Made by a program: the position numbers and the translations under genes
The notes under the pieces: generated by a model
Database searches by the model: none
Seen by the model: only the letters and a program-made list of their open reading frames with translations
What the model was told of the DNA's origin: nothing
Assembly (NCBI GenBank): GCA_016784735.1
Contig: JADHUC010000088.1
Span: forward strand, 1-37,872
DNA: 37,872 nucleotides
From: Pirellulaceae bacterium
GTDB taxonomy: Bacteria > Planctomycetota > Planctomycetia > Pirellulales > Pirellulaceae
Direction of reading: 5' to 3'
Shown here: positions 8,820 through 16,595 of the stretch, piece by piece
Layout of the letters: the number at the start of each line of letters is the position of its first letter
How positions within the stretch are numbered: position 1 is the first letter of the stretch

Positions 8820-10766
8820 TCATTCCTTTCTGCCAGCAAACTTTGGGACGCGCGCAGCGGATGGACTTTCGTTCAACGCAGAATCGAGCTTTGATGTCAG
8901 ACCCTCGATATCGACTCCGTTGTTCGGTCCCGCCCAGTCCAGGTAGGGCTGTCTGCAGTGCGGGTCGAGGTCCAGTGCTTTACGGTAGTCAGCCGCAGCC
9001 TGCTGCAGATCGCCCGCCTGGGCACGCGCAATGGCTCTGGCAAAAAACGCAACACCAAAACCGGGTTCGTGCTCCAACACGTTCGTCCAATCGGCAATGG
9101 CGAGGTGCAAAGATCCTGTTTGCTGGTGAATAAATCCGCGGTGACAGCGCGCGACCATAGAATTGGAATCTAGTCGCAGAGCCTCGTTGTAGTCCGCCAG
9201 GGCCTCGTCCAGATCGCCTCGTTCCCGATGGACCGTGCCGCGGTTGTCGTATGCAATAGGGAATGCGGGATCGATTTCGATGGCCTTGTCGAGGTCAGCG
9301 ATCGCGTCGTCGTATTCCCCCTTGTGGTACTTACTCCAGCCTCGATTGTTATAAGCTCGCGCAAGTTGCGGAAGGATTTCGATAGCCTTGTCGTAGTCGG
9401 CGATAGCTCTGTCATGCTCGCCTTTGGCATACCACGTGTTGCCACGGTTGCAGTAGGCGGCCGCGTAATTCGGGTCGATTTCAACGGCCTTATCGTAGTC
9501 GGCGATCGCCCTGTCATGTTCGCCCCGCTGACTCCACGTGTGCCCGCGGTTGTTGTAAGCCGCTGCCAGTCGAGGGTTGACTCCGATCGCCATAGCGTAG
9601 TCAGCGATCGCTTTGTGGTACTCGCCTTTCGCCTCCCGGGCGAGACCGCGGTTGTTGTAGGCGAGAGCGTAATACGGATTGATTTCGATGGCCTTATCGT
9701 AGTCGGCGATCGCCCTGTCATGCTCCCCGTGCTGACTCCACAGGTGCCCACGCCTGTTGTAAGCCTCTGCCAGTCGAGGACTGATCGTGATCGCCGTGTC
9801 GTAGTCAGTGATCGCTTTGAGATACTCGCCTTTCGCCTCCCAAGCGAAACCACGATCGTTGTAAGCCCAAGGGAGACTCGGTTTCAGGCGGATCGCTTCG
9901 CTGAAATCGGCGATCGCCTCGTCGTAGTTCCCTTTCTTGCACCGCGCCTGGCCGCGAGCGAGGTAGGCGAGGACACATCCGGGGTCAAGTCGGACGGCTA
10001 GATCGAGGTCGGCAATCGCCCGATCGTAGTCGCCTCGTACACACCGTATTTCCCCGCGGCCGGCGTAGGCGGGTACGAATCTGGGATCGAGTCGGATCGC
10101 CTGTTCGAAGTCGGCGAGCGCCCGATCGTAATCCCCTTGCAGCCGTCGCACCTTGCCGCGACCCCAGTAGGCGAAAAGGTATTTCGGATTGAGTCGGAGG
10201 GCTTGGTCGAAGTCGGCAAGCGCATGGTCGTAATCACCTCGCAAACACCGCACGTCGCCACGACCGCCATAGGCGAGAACGCACGTGGGATCGAGCCGGA
10301 TGGCCCGATCAAAATCGGCAAGCGCCGGCTCGTAATCCTCTTTGAAACGCCGTGCCTCCCCACGACCCCAATAGGCAAGAGCACAGTTCGGGTCGAGTCG
10401 AATCGCCCGGCTGAAATCCGCGATCGCCCGATCGTAATCGTGCTGTAAACGCCGCACCTCGCCACGGCTGGCGTAGGCTCGGGCATGGTTTGGATCGCTT
10501 CGGATTGCATTGTCAAAACAACCAATTGCGTCCTCCATACGGCCCTCATGCAGGAACGCAAGTCCACGCTCACAGTGGGCTTCCGCTTCTCCGGCTTCAA
10601 CATACAGAACCGTCTTGGCGTCAACCATCGGTTGCGTTTGCTCCATCGTCAGGACCTTATTGCCGGCCTCGGTCTTCGCTTCGTCGGCTCCGGCCGCATG
10701 TGGTTGGCACGTTGCACCAGCCACGGCCAGACACGCGGCTGCCAGAAAAACACTGCGTTCAAACAT
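8820..10766 (-). CDS. Exported protein made of 16 tandem TPR repeats
   Basis: The product has 648 residues. A GAGGAGG site 7 nt before the ATG fixes the start. The N-terminus (about 1-27, FLAAACLAVAGA) is a signal peptide; a Cys follows, but the lipobox is poor. From about residue 62 the protein is an almost uninterrupted run of sixteen 34-residue TPR units. The first seven are of the type RGE.R...GDYDRAIADF..AIRLDP, the later ones of the type YNNRG...KGEHDRAIADYDKAIEI.P. Units 8-9 and 10-11 form a duplicated two-repeat block (204-bp period, visible at about 9487 and 9691). The array should form a superhelical scaffold for protein contacts. The gene is followed by element copy 1 and the channel operon. 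The short 70-nt gap from the lipase suggests read-through from that gene, whose own upstream carries copy 2. Confidence 0.9.
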   Translation of the reverse strand: MFERSVFLAAACLAVAGATCQPHAAGADEAKTEAGNKVLTMEQTQPMVDAKTVLYVEAGEAEAHCERGLAFLHEGRMEDAIGCFDNAIRSDPNHARAYASRGEVRRLQHDYDRAIADFSRAIRLDPNCALAYWGRGEARRFKEDYEPALADFDRAIRLDPTCVLAYGGRGDVRCLRGDYDHALADFDQALRLNPKYLFAYWGRGKVRRLQGDYDRALADFEQAIRLDPRFVPAYAGRGEIRCVRGDYDRAIADLDLAVRLDPGCVLAYLARGQARCKKGNYDEAIADFSEAIRLKPSLPWAYNDRGFAWEAKGEYLKAITDYDTAITISPRLAEAYNRRGHLWSQHGEHDRAIADYDKAIEINPYYALAYNNRGLAREAKGEYHKAIADYAMAIGVNPRLAAAYNNRGHTWSQRGEHDRAIADYDKAVEIDPNYAAAYCNRGNTWYAKGEHDRAIADYDKAIEILPQLARAYNNRGWSKYHKGEYDDAIADLDKAIEIDPAFPIAYDNRGTVHRERGDLDEALADYNEALRLDSNSMVARCHRGFIHQQTGSLHLAIADWTNVLEHEPGFGVAFFARAIARAQAGDLQQAAADYRKALDLDPHCRQPYLDWAGPNNGVDIEGLTSKLDSALNESPSAARVPKFAGRKE

Positions 10767-10836
10767 GAGTCGACCTCCTCGTGCAAAGCGATCACGTTTC
10801 CCCTTCGGCTCGGTGCGGACCGTTCGCGGGTTGACG

Positions 10837-11751
10837 TCAATGTTCGCGCATCGCCAGCAAACCCGTCAGCGTGTCTGCGTCTGGCCGAAACGTTCGTATT
10901 TCGCGTTCTCGTCCCACAGCTCCCAGAGTATTGATTCCGAATGGGCTGCCATCTACGTTCGACAAAGCTGGCTGCAGAAAGGATTGAGTAATGAACTCTC
11001 TTGCCAGACTGTGCTGCGTGATGACATCCGGTGCGTCAGATTCCGGCCAAGAGACATAGACATCAACCGCCCCAATAGCGTTCTTGTCTCCGAGAACCTC
11101 CGTCGCATGAACGACGATGACTTGGTCGGCGTCTGTGCTATCGAGTCGCATTTCCCGAGGTTGGCCCACGAAAAGAGGCCCTGCCGGATCTGCAGCGACA
11201 ATGGCACGCACCGGCTCGCCGAACAGCTCTGGTTTTGCACACTCGTTGCTGACGAATGCAGCTATCTGCGCACCGAGACTGTGACCGGAAACCACCGTCA
11301 TCGATGGTTGTATTCCTCGTTCCTTCATCCACCCGGCGATTTCTCTTCCCAGCCGCGTCGAGACTCGCACAGCTCGCGTATACTCTGAGACGATGTCCGT
11401 CAGTTGCTCCCACGGGAGAGCCCACGAGAGCTTTTCATCTCGAGGAGGCTCGGGCGGCAAAACCCAATCGACGATTGCCACATTGGCCGTGGGAAAACGT
11501 CGCTGGATGGCAGCGGCCTGCCGCAGACAAGGAGCCGACGTACCACTGTCATTAAAGCCGTGGACCACAAGATAAGTGGGAACTCCACAGTCAACTGGCC
11601 AGCCGCGCTCCAGCGGTGCGCCATCCGCCGCAAGAAAACGCACGATTCGAGCACCACTGGTCTCTACGGCATGTGCGTTATCGAAGATCAACATGGCGAC
11701 CAAAGCTACTGTCATGGAAGCCAGGATGTCGCGTTGCCGGTTTGCGCACAT
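10837..11751 (-). CDS. Secreted lipase-like alpha/beta hydrolase
   Basis: The product has 304 residues from the ATG at 11751, chosen because a GGGAGGA site lies 8 nt upstream and a signal peptide follows (residues 1-28, ending DNAHA). The open frame continues upstream of this ATG, but that part is intergenic DNA including the 21-bp element. The motif GHSLGAQ (nucleophile Ser about 158), an oxyanion-side VVHGF near residue 62, DPAGP (Asp about 188) and QHSLAREF (His about 247) match the layout of animal-type lipases (pancreatic lipase family), in which the final His follows a loop and precedes a short helix. It probably hydrolyses an ester or acyl substrate outside the cytoplasm; the substrate cannot be read from sequence. 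Element copy 2 lies 63 nt upstream. Confidence 0.85.
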   Translation of the reverse strand: MCANRQRDILASMTVALVAMLIFDNAHAVETSGARIVRFLAADGAPLERGWPVDCGVPTYLVVHGFNDSGTSAPCLRQAAAIQRRFPTANVAIVDWVLPPEPPRDEKLSWALPWEQLTDIVSEYTRAVRVSTRLGREIAGWMKERGIQPSMTVVSGHSLGAQIAAFVSNECAKPELFGEPVRAIVAADPAGPLFVGQPREMRLDSTDADQVIVVHATEVLGDKNAIGAVDVYVSWPESDAPDVITQHSLAREFITQSFLQPALSNVDGSPFGINTLGAVGREREIRTFRPDADTLTGLLAMREH

Positions 11752-11814
11752 CAGTTCGTCCTCCCTTCGTCGAATACTTGGCGACGATTTCCGATCAATC
11801 TCCTCCTGCCTAAA

Positions 11815-11835
11815 ACAACACAAGCCCGTGACGCG
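11815..11835 (-). promoter_or_regulatory. 21-bp regulatory element, copy 2 (upstream of lipase)
   Basis: The minus strand reads CGCGTCACGG-GCT-TGTGTTGT, the exact consensus. It is 63 nt before the lipase start codon. On its other side the plus-strand flank (GGTTGTCGG, GGCGGCGAGTGGCG) resembles the DNA that precedes the intact sigma genes at 19254 and 25608, which suggests this was once the left end of a sigma cassette. Confidence 0.7.
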
Positions 11836-12038
11836 GTTTTTCAGAAACATTTGGCTGGTTGTCGGTGGCGGCGAGTGGCGAAAGAAGAGCATGGGGATGA
11901 GACGTGCCCGAAGGCCATATCCGGTTCGGCATCTTGGACCACCGAATTCTCTTGAGTCACCTTCCGTGCGGACGCAAACATTTGCTGCGCCCGGGCGGGC
12001 AGTCTTTCACGGCACACCGTGTCCAGCACACAGACGAG

Positions 12039-12532
12039 CTAATGAAAGCAGTGGGCGTGAGCGGCGGGATCAAACGTCTTCGTTTGAGATGCTACGGGGA
12101 TGTCGGGGATATCCCAGCCTCTTAGCTTTGCGAACGACGGAAAAGTCCGTCGGTACATGAGGTCCGCTTCCGCGTGTATTGGGCCTGTCTTCGGCTTGGG
12201 AAATTCGAAGCAGGACTCGTCCGTCGCCAAAGCCGGAATGCGAGTGTCGCTTTGAATACGAGTCTGGACCCACTGCGGTGCCGAAACGCGAATCGGCCGT
12301 GACGGCATGTCCGGATAATTGGTGGCAACTTCCTCAAGGATTTTGACGTAGAAGCGCCCCGGACGGGCTGGAATCCCGTAATAGCGGCAGTGATTGCCGT
12401 AAAGGATCGCCCAGCCATCGCCCGGCCCCAACCGATCGCCGCGATGACTTCGTCATCGGCTGCAACGTAAAGATTGCTACCGAACGCTGCCAGAGCGAAA
12501 ACAGCAGCGGCGATTGTGAACAGCGTACGCAT
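12039..12532 (-). pseudogene. Small secreted protein gene split by a frameshift
   Basis: A good start lies at 12532: AGGAG 6 nt upstream and a clean signal peptide (MRTLFTIAAAVFALAAFGSN). The frame that begins there gives VAADDEVIAAIGWG, then becomes basic and repetitive. Near 12431 the adjacent frame takes over with a much more protein-like sequence (GDGWAILYGNHCRYYGIP...), running to a stop at 12039. Joining the two frames gives one protein of about 165 residues with Cys and aromatic residues spread as in a small secreted domain. I do not recognise the family. The switch is at a G-rich run (GGTTGGGGCC), so a one-base slip, a sequencing error or, less likely, programmed frameshifting could explain it. 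Other damaged genes lie next to it. Confidence 0.6.
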
Positions 12533-12612
12533 TTTACGCTCCTGCTTCACGGGTTATCGGTCTGCCGTGCATCCCAGACAACAGGAACGTCAGAAGTTGC
12601 AGGCTCGATCGT

Positions 12613-12915
12613 CTACCCTCTCATCCTGACCCATTCCTCTGCTTCCAATCGCAGCTTCGACTGCCCACAGTTTAGGAAGATTTGTTTCATCGTGTATCCC
12701 GTGCCGAAAATCTGGCGGAGCGGAGAATCGGCACCTGGGACTTTGTACGACACAGAGACCCACGGAATTGATGCCGCGAGGGCCGTTGCTTGACGGGCGT
12801 CTTCAGGTGTCACCTCATACTCCTGCAGCACCTCCGGGAGAACCTCCCGCCCAACCGGCGGCGGTCCTACGCGACTCCGAGAGAAGAACAAAAAGAAAGG
12901 GAGTGATATGGACAA
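12613..12915 (-). CDS. Unrecognised 100-residue protein, possibly a truncated fragment
   Basis: The frame encodes about 100 residues: a hydrophobic start (MSISLPFFLFF), then a well-composed part (EVLPEVLQEYEVTPEDARQA, GTGYTMKQIFLNCGQ) ending VRMRG. I do not recognise it. There is no convincing ribosome site before the ATG. The DNA immediately upstream (from about 12918) is the start of the sigma pseudogene leader, so the true N-terminus may have been lost when these pieces were joined. It may instead be a genuine small protein with a weak start. Confidence 0.4.
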   Translation of the reverse strand: MSISLPFFLFFSRSRVGPPPVGREVLPEVLQEYEVTPEDARQATALAASIPWVSVSYKVPGADSPLRQIFGTGYTMKQIFLNCGQSKLRLEAEEWVRMRG

Positions 12916-12945
12916 TAGGAGCCTGCGACGGGGGAAACCACAGTG

Positions 12946-13158
12946 ATGCCAGCTCCAGCGTCGAATGATTCGGCACGTCGCACCGCTGCAAGCTCTATCT
13001 CCTCCACGTGCTGCAAGGGCTGAAATCCCATGACCCCACGGCCTGGAGTCGCTTTGTCAACGTGCTCGGGGGTGCGGTTTACCAATGGTCATGCTTCGGC
13101 CGATATCGCTGCCGACTTAGGGATGAGCCAAGATGCCGTCAGACAAGCCAAACGCCCG
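12946..13158 (+). pseudogene. ECF sigma factor pseudogene (internal deletion, frameshift, lost 3' end)
   Basis: The DNA from about 12918 closely follows the sigma gene at 19458. It has the same GGGGAAACCA leader, the same ATGCCAGCTCCAGCGTCGAA start, then CTGCAAGGGCTGAAATCCC and the GTTTACCA-TGG segment of region 2. One base is missing relative to the intact gene at about 13007 (CCACGTGCTGCAAGG against CCACGATGTTGCAGGG), which breaks the frame. After TACCAATGG the sequence jumps to the region 4 segment (CATGCTTCGGCCGATATCGC), a deletion of about 370 bp compared with 19601-19970. It ends at about 13155-13160, where the PPC gene begins on the other strand. It cannot make a working sigma factor. 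Confidence 0.88.
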
Positions 13159-15072
13159 TCCGGTCACCGACACCATCAAGTCTCTTGCCGGGATGAGATG
13201 GTGGTAGATGAAAGCCTGCATCATGTCTTCGGCCGGGATGGCCGGCCGGCGTATCTCCCGTCCGTTGATCATCGCGCGTCCTGCCAGGCGCAAGCTGATG
13301 GGTTCTTTTGTAGGGGCAGGTGGGACCGTCAACATGAGCCGCACACTCTCCTCACCGGCTGGAACCCACCCGCCGCTCAACACGAAGCCCGGCGGCGCAT
13401 CTACCAATGAGAGCGCGATAGCATCGGAGAAGCCGTCTCTTCGCAAAGCATGGATCGTGATCGGTACGCTCGTGCCCGCGCGGGCGTTAATGCTGGGCGG
13501 CACGATACGCAACTCGAAGTCGGGTCGTTGCGCATTGATGTGCAAGCGATATCCGTACGCTGTGCCGCCCTTGCGCTGTGTGTCGCCCAAGTGGAGATAG
13601 TAAAACCCATCTGCTGGAATCGTGACGCGTAGCCGAGAGTCCGCGTGATGCGTGGTCAATCCCGCCGCCTTATCCTCATGGTCATCGTTGACCTCGATTT
13701 GTCGGCCCTTTTCGTCGGTCAGCATGAGCACGGAGTCCACTGGGGAGTTCAGCCGGCGTGCTTTTACTTCGGCGAAAATCATGCCGCCGGCACGGCAGTA
13801 GAAGCGGAAGACGTCCCAATCGCCGGGGCGGTCAATTCGCCCGTTGACAATCAATGGTGGTCGAAGCTGTTGCGCGCTTCCCGGCTCGTTGTTCGGCTCT
13901 GCTTCCAGGCAATCCGGCAGCGTGTCCACGGCAAATGGCACGTGGTTAGTAACCCGCTGACCTTTCAATATGACAATCGGATGAACGTCCGGACTTCTAC
14001 CTTTGGTGTCCAGCGTGAGCTTTTCCACCGGGAGATTCCAACCGTTCAACTCGACATCTATTCGACTGTCGGTCCGGCCGCCCATCGGAAAAACGCTCGT
14101 CACAAACGGAATCTCGCCCAGGGTGATGCGATAAACGAAATCCTCACGTCCTCGGTAAATGGCATCCTTGATCTCCAAGGTGTATAGGCCGTCCTCGGGA
14201 ATCTCGTAATAGAGGACCGGATCAGGGTCGAAGCGATAGTCGTCCACATACGCCACTTCGTTTCCGTTCGCATCATAAAGCGCCAACGTGGCCTGAAGCC
14301 AGCCGGGAACGGCGTCGGCCAGGTTGGGAATCAACTTCCGCGCGCTGGCGGCAACAACCAGGCGCATGCCTTTGGGGGCCTTCAAACGAAAGCGGTCAAT
14401 ATCGCCTGGCATGATCTGACCGTTTACAATGATCGGTAGCCGCTTCCCATTCCCCGTATCGCCCGTTTTGTCGTTCCGTTCGCCTTCCACGTATTCCGGG
14501 AATTCCCCGACATGAAATCTGAGCGGGTTTGACAAACCGGATGACGTTCTTAAGCGCAACTCCCGTTCACCCAGCTTTGCATTTGGAGCGATCCGGACCT
14601 GGAGAACGACCGTTTCCGCAAGTTGCGGGTTGGGTTGCCGTTTGGGGTCGCTGTGTGCCTCGTCGTACTGATCGAGGGCCATCAAGTCCTCGGCGTCTAC
14701 GCCCATCTCCTTCCCGACCCTCAGGGCCGCCTGTTTTGGGTTTTCGAGGAAAAAAGTCTCCTCGTACACCCGTCGGAGCTTTTCTCGCAGCTTTTCTCGC
14801 AAATCGGTCGCCTCTTCTTCGCTGAGCGGTTTGCTGTACTTCACCACCCTCGCGTCAACACCTTCGCCTGAGAAGTACGCTTTGGTGGCACTATCGAGAT
14901 GCTGCCCGCCGATCGTCACTTGGAAATAGTCGCCCTGCTGGCCGCCGGCAGGGTAGACATAAGCGACATGCGGCTCCCGCGGTCCGAATTGTCCCGGCTG
15001 CGCCCAGACGCCCGGCGCAGCCGTAAGGATCCCCGCTAGCCACAGGAGTATGTGCCATCGGAATCGGTTCAT
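13117..15072 (-). CDS. Secreted protein with two PPC domains; C-terminus overruns a sigma pseudogene
   Basis: The product has 651 residues. A signal peptide (1-24, ILLWLAGILTAAPGVWAQ) follows a GGAGGGTACC site. An IPT/TIG-like segment near the N-terminus (VYPAGGQQGDYFQVTIGGQ) and a charged helical insert precede two bacterial pre-peptidase C-terminal (PPC) domains: about 205-315 (GDIDRFRLKAPKGMRLVV.., YTLEIKD) and about 395-515 (PGDWDVFRFYCRAGGMIFAEV.., YYLHLGD). Such proteins commonly follow DUF1501 genes in planctomycetes and are presumed surface or carbohydrate-binding factors. It lies 15 nt after the DUF1501 gene, in one operon. After SVTG the last 14 or so residues are encoded by the antisense strand of the sigma pseudogene, so the native C-terminus has been lost. 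Confidence 0.88.
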   Translation of the reverse strand: MNRFRWHILLWLAGILTAAPGVWAQPGQFGPREPHVAYVYPAGGQQGDYFQVTIGGQHLDSATKAYFSGEGVDARVVKYSKPLSEEEATDLREKLREKLRRVYEETFFLENPKQAALRVGKEMGVDAEDLMALDQYDEAHSDPKRQPNPQLAETVVLQVRIAPNAKLGERELRLRTSSGLSNPLRFHVGEFPEYVEGERNDKTGDTGNGKRLPIIVNGQIMPGDIDRFRLKAPKGMRLVVAASARKLIPNLADAVPGWLQATLALYDANGNEVAYVDDYRFDPDPVLYYEIPEDGLYTLEIKDAIYRGREDFVYRITLGEIPFVTSVFPMGGRTDSRIDVELNGWNLPVEKLTLDTKGRSPDVHPIVILKGQRVTNHVPFAVDTLPDCLEAEPNNEPGSAQQLRPPLIVNGRIDRPGDWDVFRFYCRAGGMIFAEVKARRLNSPVDSVLMLTDEKGRQIEVNDDHEDKAAGLTTHHADSRLRVTIPADGFYYLHLGDTQRKGGTAYGYRLHINAQRPDFELRIVPPSINARAGTSVPITIHALRRDGFSDAIALSLVDAPPGFVLSGGWVPAGEESVRLMLTVPPAPTKEPISLRLAGRAMINGREIRRPAIPAEDMMQAFIYHHLIPARDLMVSVTGRAFGLSDGILAHP

Positions 15073-15087
15073 GGTACCCTCCTTCGT

Positions 15088-16500
15088 CTACACGATTTCT
15101 TTCAAGCGTCCGCCTGACTGCACGCCGTCCGCAGCGGACGGCAGCAAGCGGAAGGTCTTACCTTCAGGATCCTGCAGGGTCGCGTCGGCGTCGATGCCGA
15201 GCAGTTCATAGATGGTTCCGATCAGATCGCACGGATAGACAGGCCGGTCCTTCACGTTTTCCCCCCTCGCGTCCGACGCCCCGACCACGTGGCCACCCTT
15301 GAAGCCGCCTCCGGCAACAACGGCGGAGAAGACAGGAAGATGGTGGTGGCGTCCGCCACTGAATTCCGGTTCCCACGCGATCCGCGGGCTCCTACCGAAT
15401 TCGCCGCCCCACCAGACGATGGTGCTGTCCAGAAGGCCGCGGTCCGACAGGTCCTCAAGCAGTGTTGCCATCCCCTTGTCCATCTCCGGAAGTCTTTGTT
15501 GCATGACCTCGAAATTTTCTTTGTGCGTATCCCAATCCCAATCTTTGCTGCTGTAGTTGATGGTGACGTAGGGGACGCCGCTTTCGACCAGCCGGCGCGC
15601 CACCAGGCAGGACTGTCCGAACTTGCTGCGGCCATACCGGTCTCTCAACCCTGCGTCTTCTGTCGAAAGATCGAAGACCTTTCTGCCATCGCCGAGAATT
15701 CGCTCGTACGCCTCGTCCTCGCACTTCTGCAGCGCTGCAATTCGCGGATCGCCTTGCATGGTGCGGGTCAGCTTGTCTAGCTTGTTGAGCAGCTCGCGCC
15801 GCTTGCGCTGCCGCTGGAGAACGCTCGGGTCCGAGAAGCCTCTGACGTTGAACGGCGTATTGGCCGGGTTGCCGCCTGTGGCAAAGGGCTTGTAGCGCGA
15901 ACCCAGGAACCCTGCTTCCGAGAATCGCCCCTGTGGTTTGGTCAAGACAATGTAGGGTGGAAGAAGCCCCTGGTATCCCGCGTCGCGGCCCTTGAATTTC
16001 GAGACCACGGCGCCGACACACGGGTACCCAATCGAGTCCAGGGTACCGGGCTGTTGCCCGGTTTGGGCCAGGTAGGCGGCCGTTTCATGGCCCTTATCTT
16101 CGTGGTCCACGTGGGTCATGCTGCGGATGATCGAGTACTTGTCGGCCTGCTTCGCCAACTCGGGGAGCAGTTGTCCGATCATTATCCCGTTCACATTGGT
16201 CCGGATCGGCCTGTTCAGGGGACCGCAAAAGTCGTCGCCTGCCTCGGGTTTTGGGTCGAAGGTGTCCAGTTGCGATGGACCACCCCACATCCAGATCTGG
16301 ATCACCGCCTTGGCCTTTGCCCGTGGTTCCGCCGCCAAGGTAGGACGGCTCATTTTGCCGGCGAGCAGAAGTCCCGCCGCACCGGAAAGGCCACTCCGCA
16401 GAACGGCGCGCCGCGAGATTGGGATGCCGGCTTGACGCGAGACCACATCGTCTGAATCGGGAATCGCCAAGCCAGGTGTCGAATGATGTTTCGCAGTCAT
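15088..16500 (-). CDS. Tat-exported DUF1501 (sulfatase-like fold) protein
   Basis: The product has 470 residues from the ATG at 16500, chosen for the GAGAGGTGA site just upstream and because a twin-arginine signal follows (ISRRAVLRSG then GLLLAGKM, to about residue 57). The mature part has the DUF1501 landmarks: IQIWMWGGPSQLDTFDPKP near the start, MTHVDHEDKGHETAAYL, YGRSKFGQSCLVARRLVESG, TINYSSKDWDWDTH, and IVWWGGEFGRSPRI near the end. DUF1501 proteins are distantly related to alkaline phosphatase/sulfatase enzymes and nearly always pair with DUF1549/DUF1553 proteins in planctomycetes. Here the partner is the gene just upstream. The biochemical reaction is not established. The gene lies 95 nt after that partner and 15 nt before the PPC gene. 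Confidence 0.92.
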   Translation of the reverse strand: MTAKHHSTPGLAIPDSDDVVSRQAGIPISRRAVLRSGLSGAAGLLLAGKMSRPTLAAEPRAKAKAVIQIWMWGGPSQLDTFDPKPEAGDDFCGPLNRPIRTNVNGIMIGQLLPELAKQADKYSIIRSMTHVDHEDKGHETAAYLAQTGQQPGTLDSIGYPCVGAVVSKFKGRDAGYQGLLPPYIVLTKPQGRFSEAGFLGSRYKPFATGGNPANTPFNVRGFSDPSVLQRQRKRRELLNKLDKLTRTMQGDPRIAALQKCEDEAYERILGDGRKVFDLSTEDAGLRDRYGRSKFGQSCLVARRLVESGVPYVTINYSSKDWDWDTHKENFEVMQQRLPEMDKGMATLLEDLSDRGLLDSTIVWWGGEFGRSPRIAWEPEFSGGRHHHLPVFSAVVAGGGFKGGHVVGASDARGENVKDRPVYPCDLIGTIYELLGIDADATLQDPEGKTFRLLPSAADGVQSGGRLKEIV

Positions 16501-16595
16501 CTTGTCACCTCTCTTCTTTCTGTGCGCTCGTTTTCTTTCCGTGACACCCGGCCATCGGCACACGCCGTGGAGGCCATCGGCTCTTGCTTTGTTGC

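Noticed and set aside
12420..12440. Programmed frameshift site
   Set aside because: The G-rich run is not a classical slippery heptamer, and neighbouring genes are also damaged; decay or a sequencing error is simpler.
13620..13635. CGTGACGCG within the PPC gene as another regulatory element
   Set aside because: Only the CGCGTCACG half matches; the TGTGTTGT half is missing and it lies inside a coding region.
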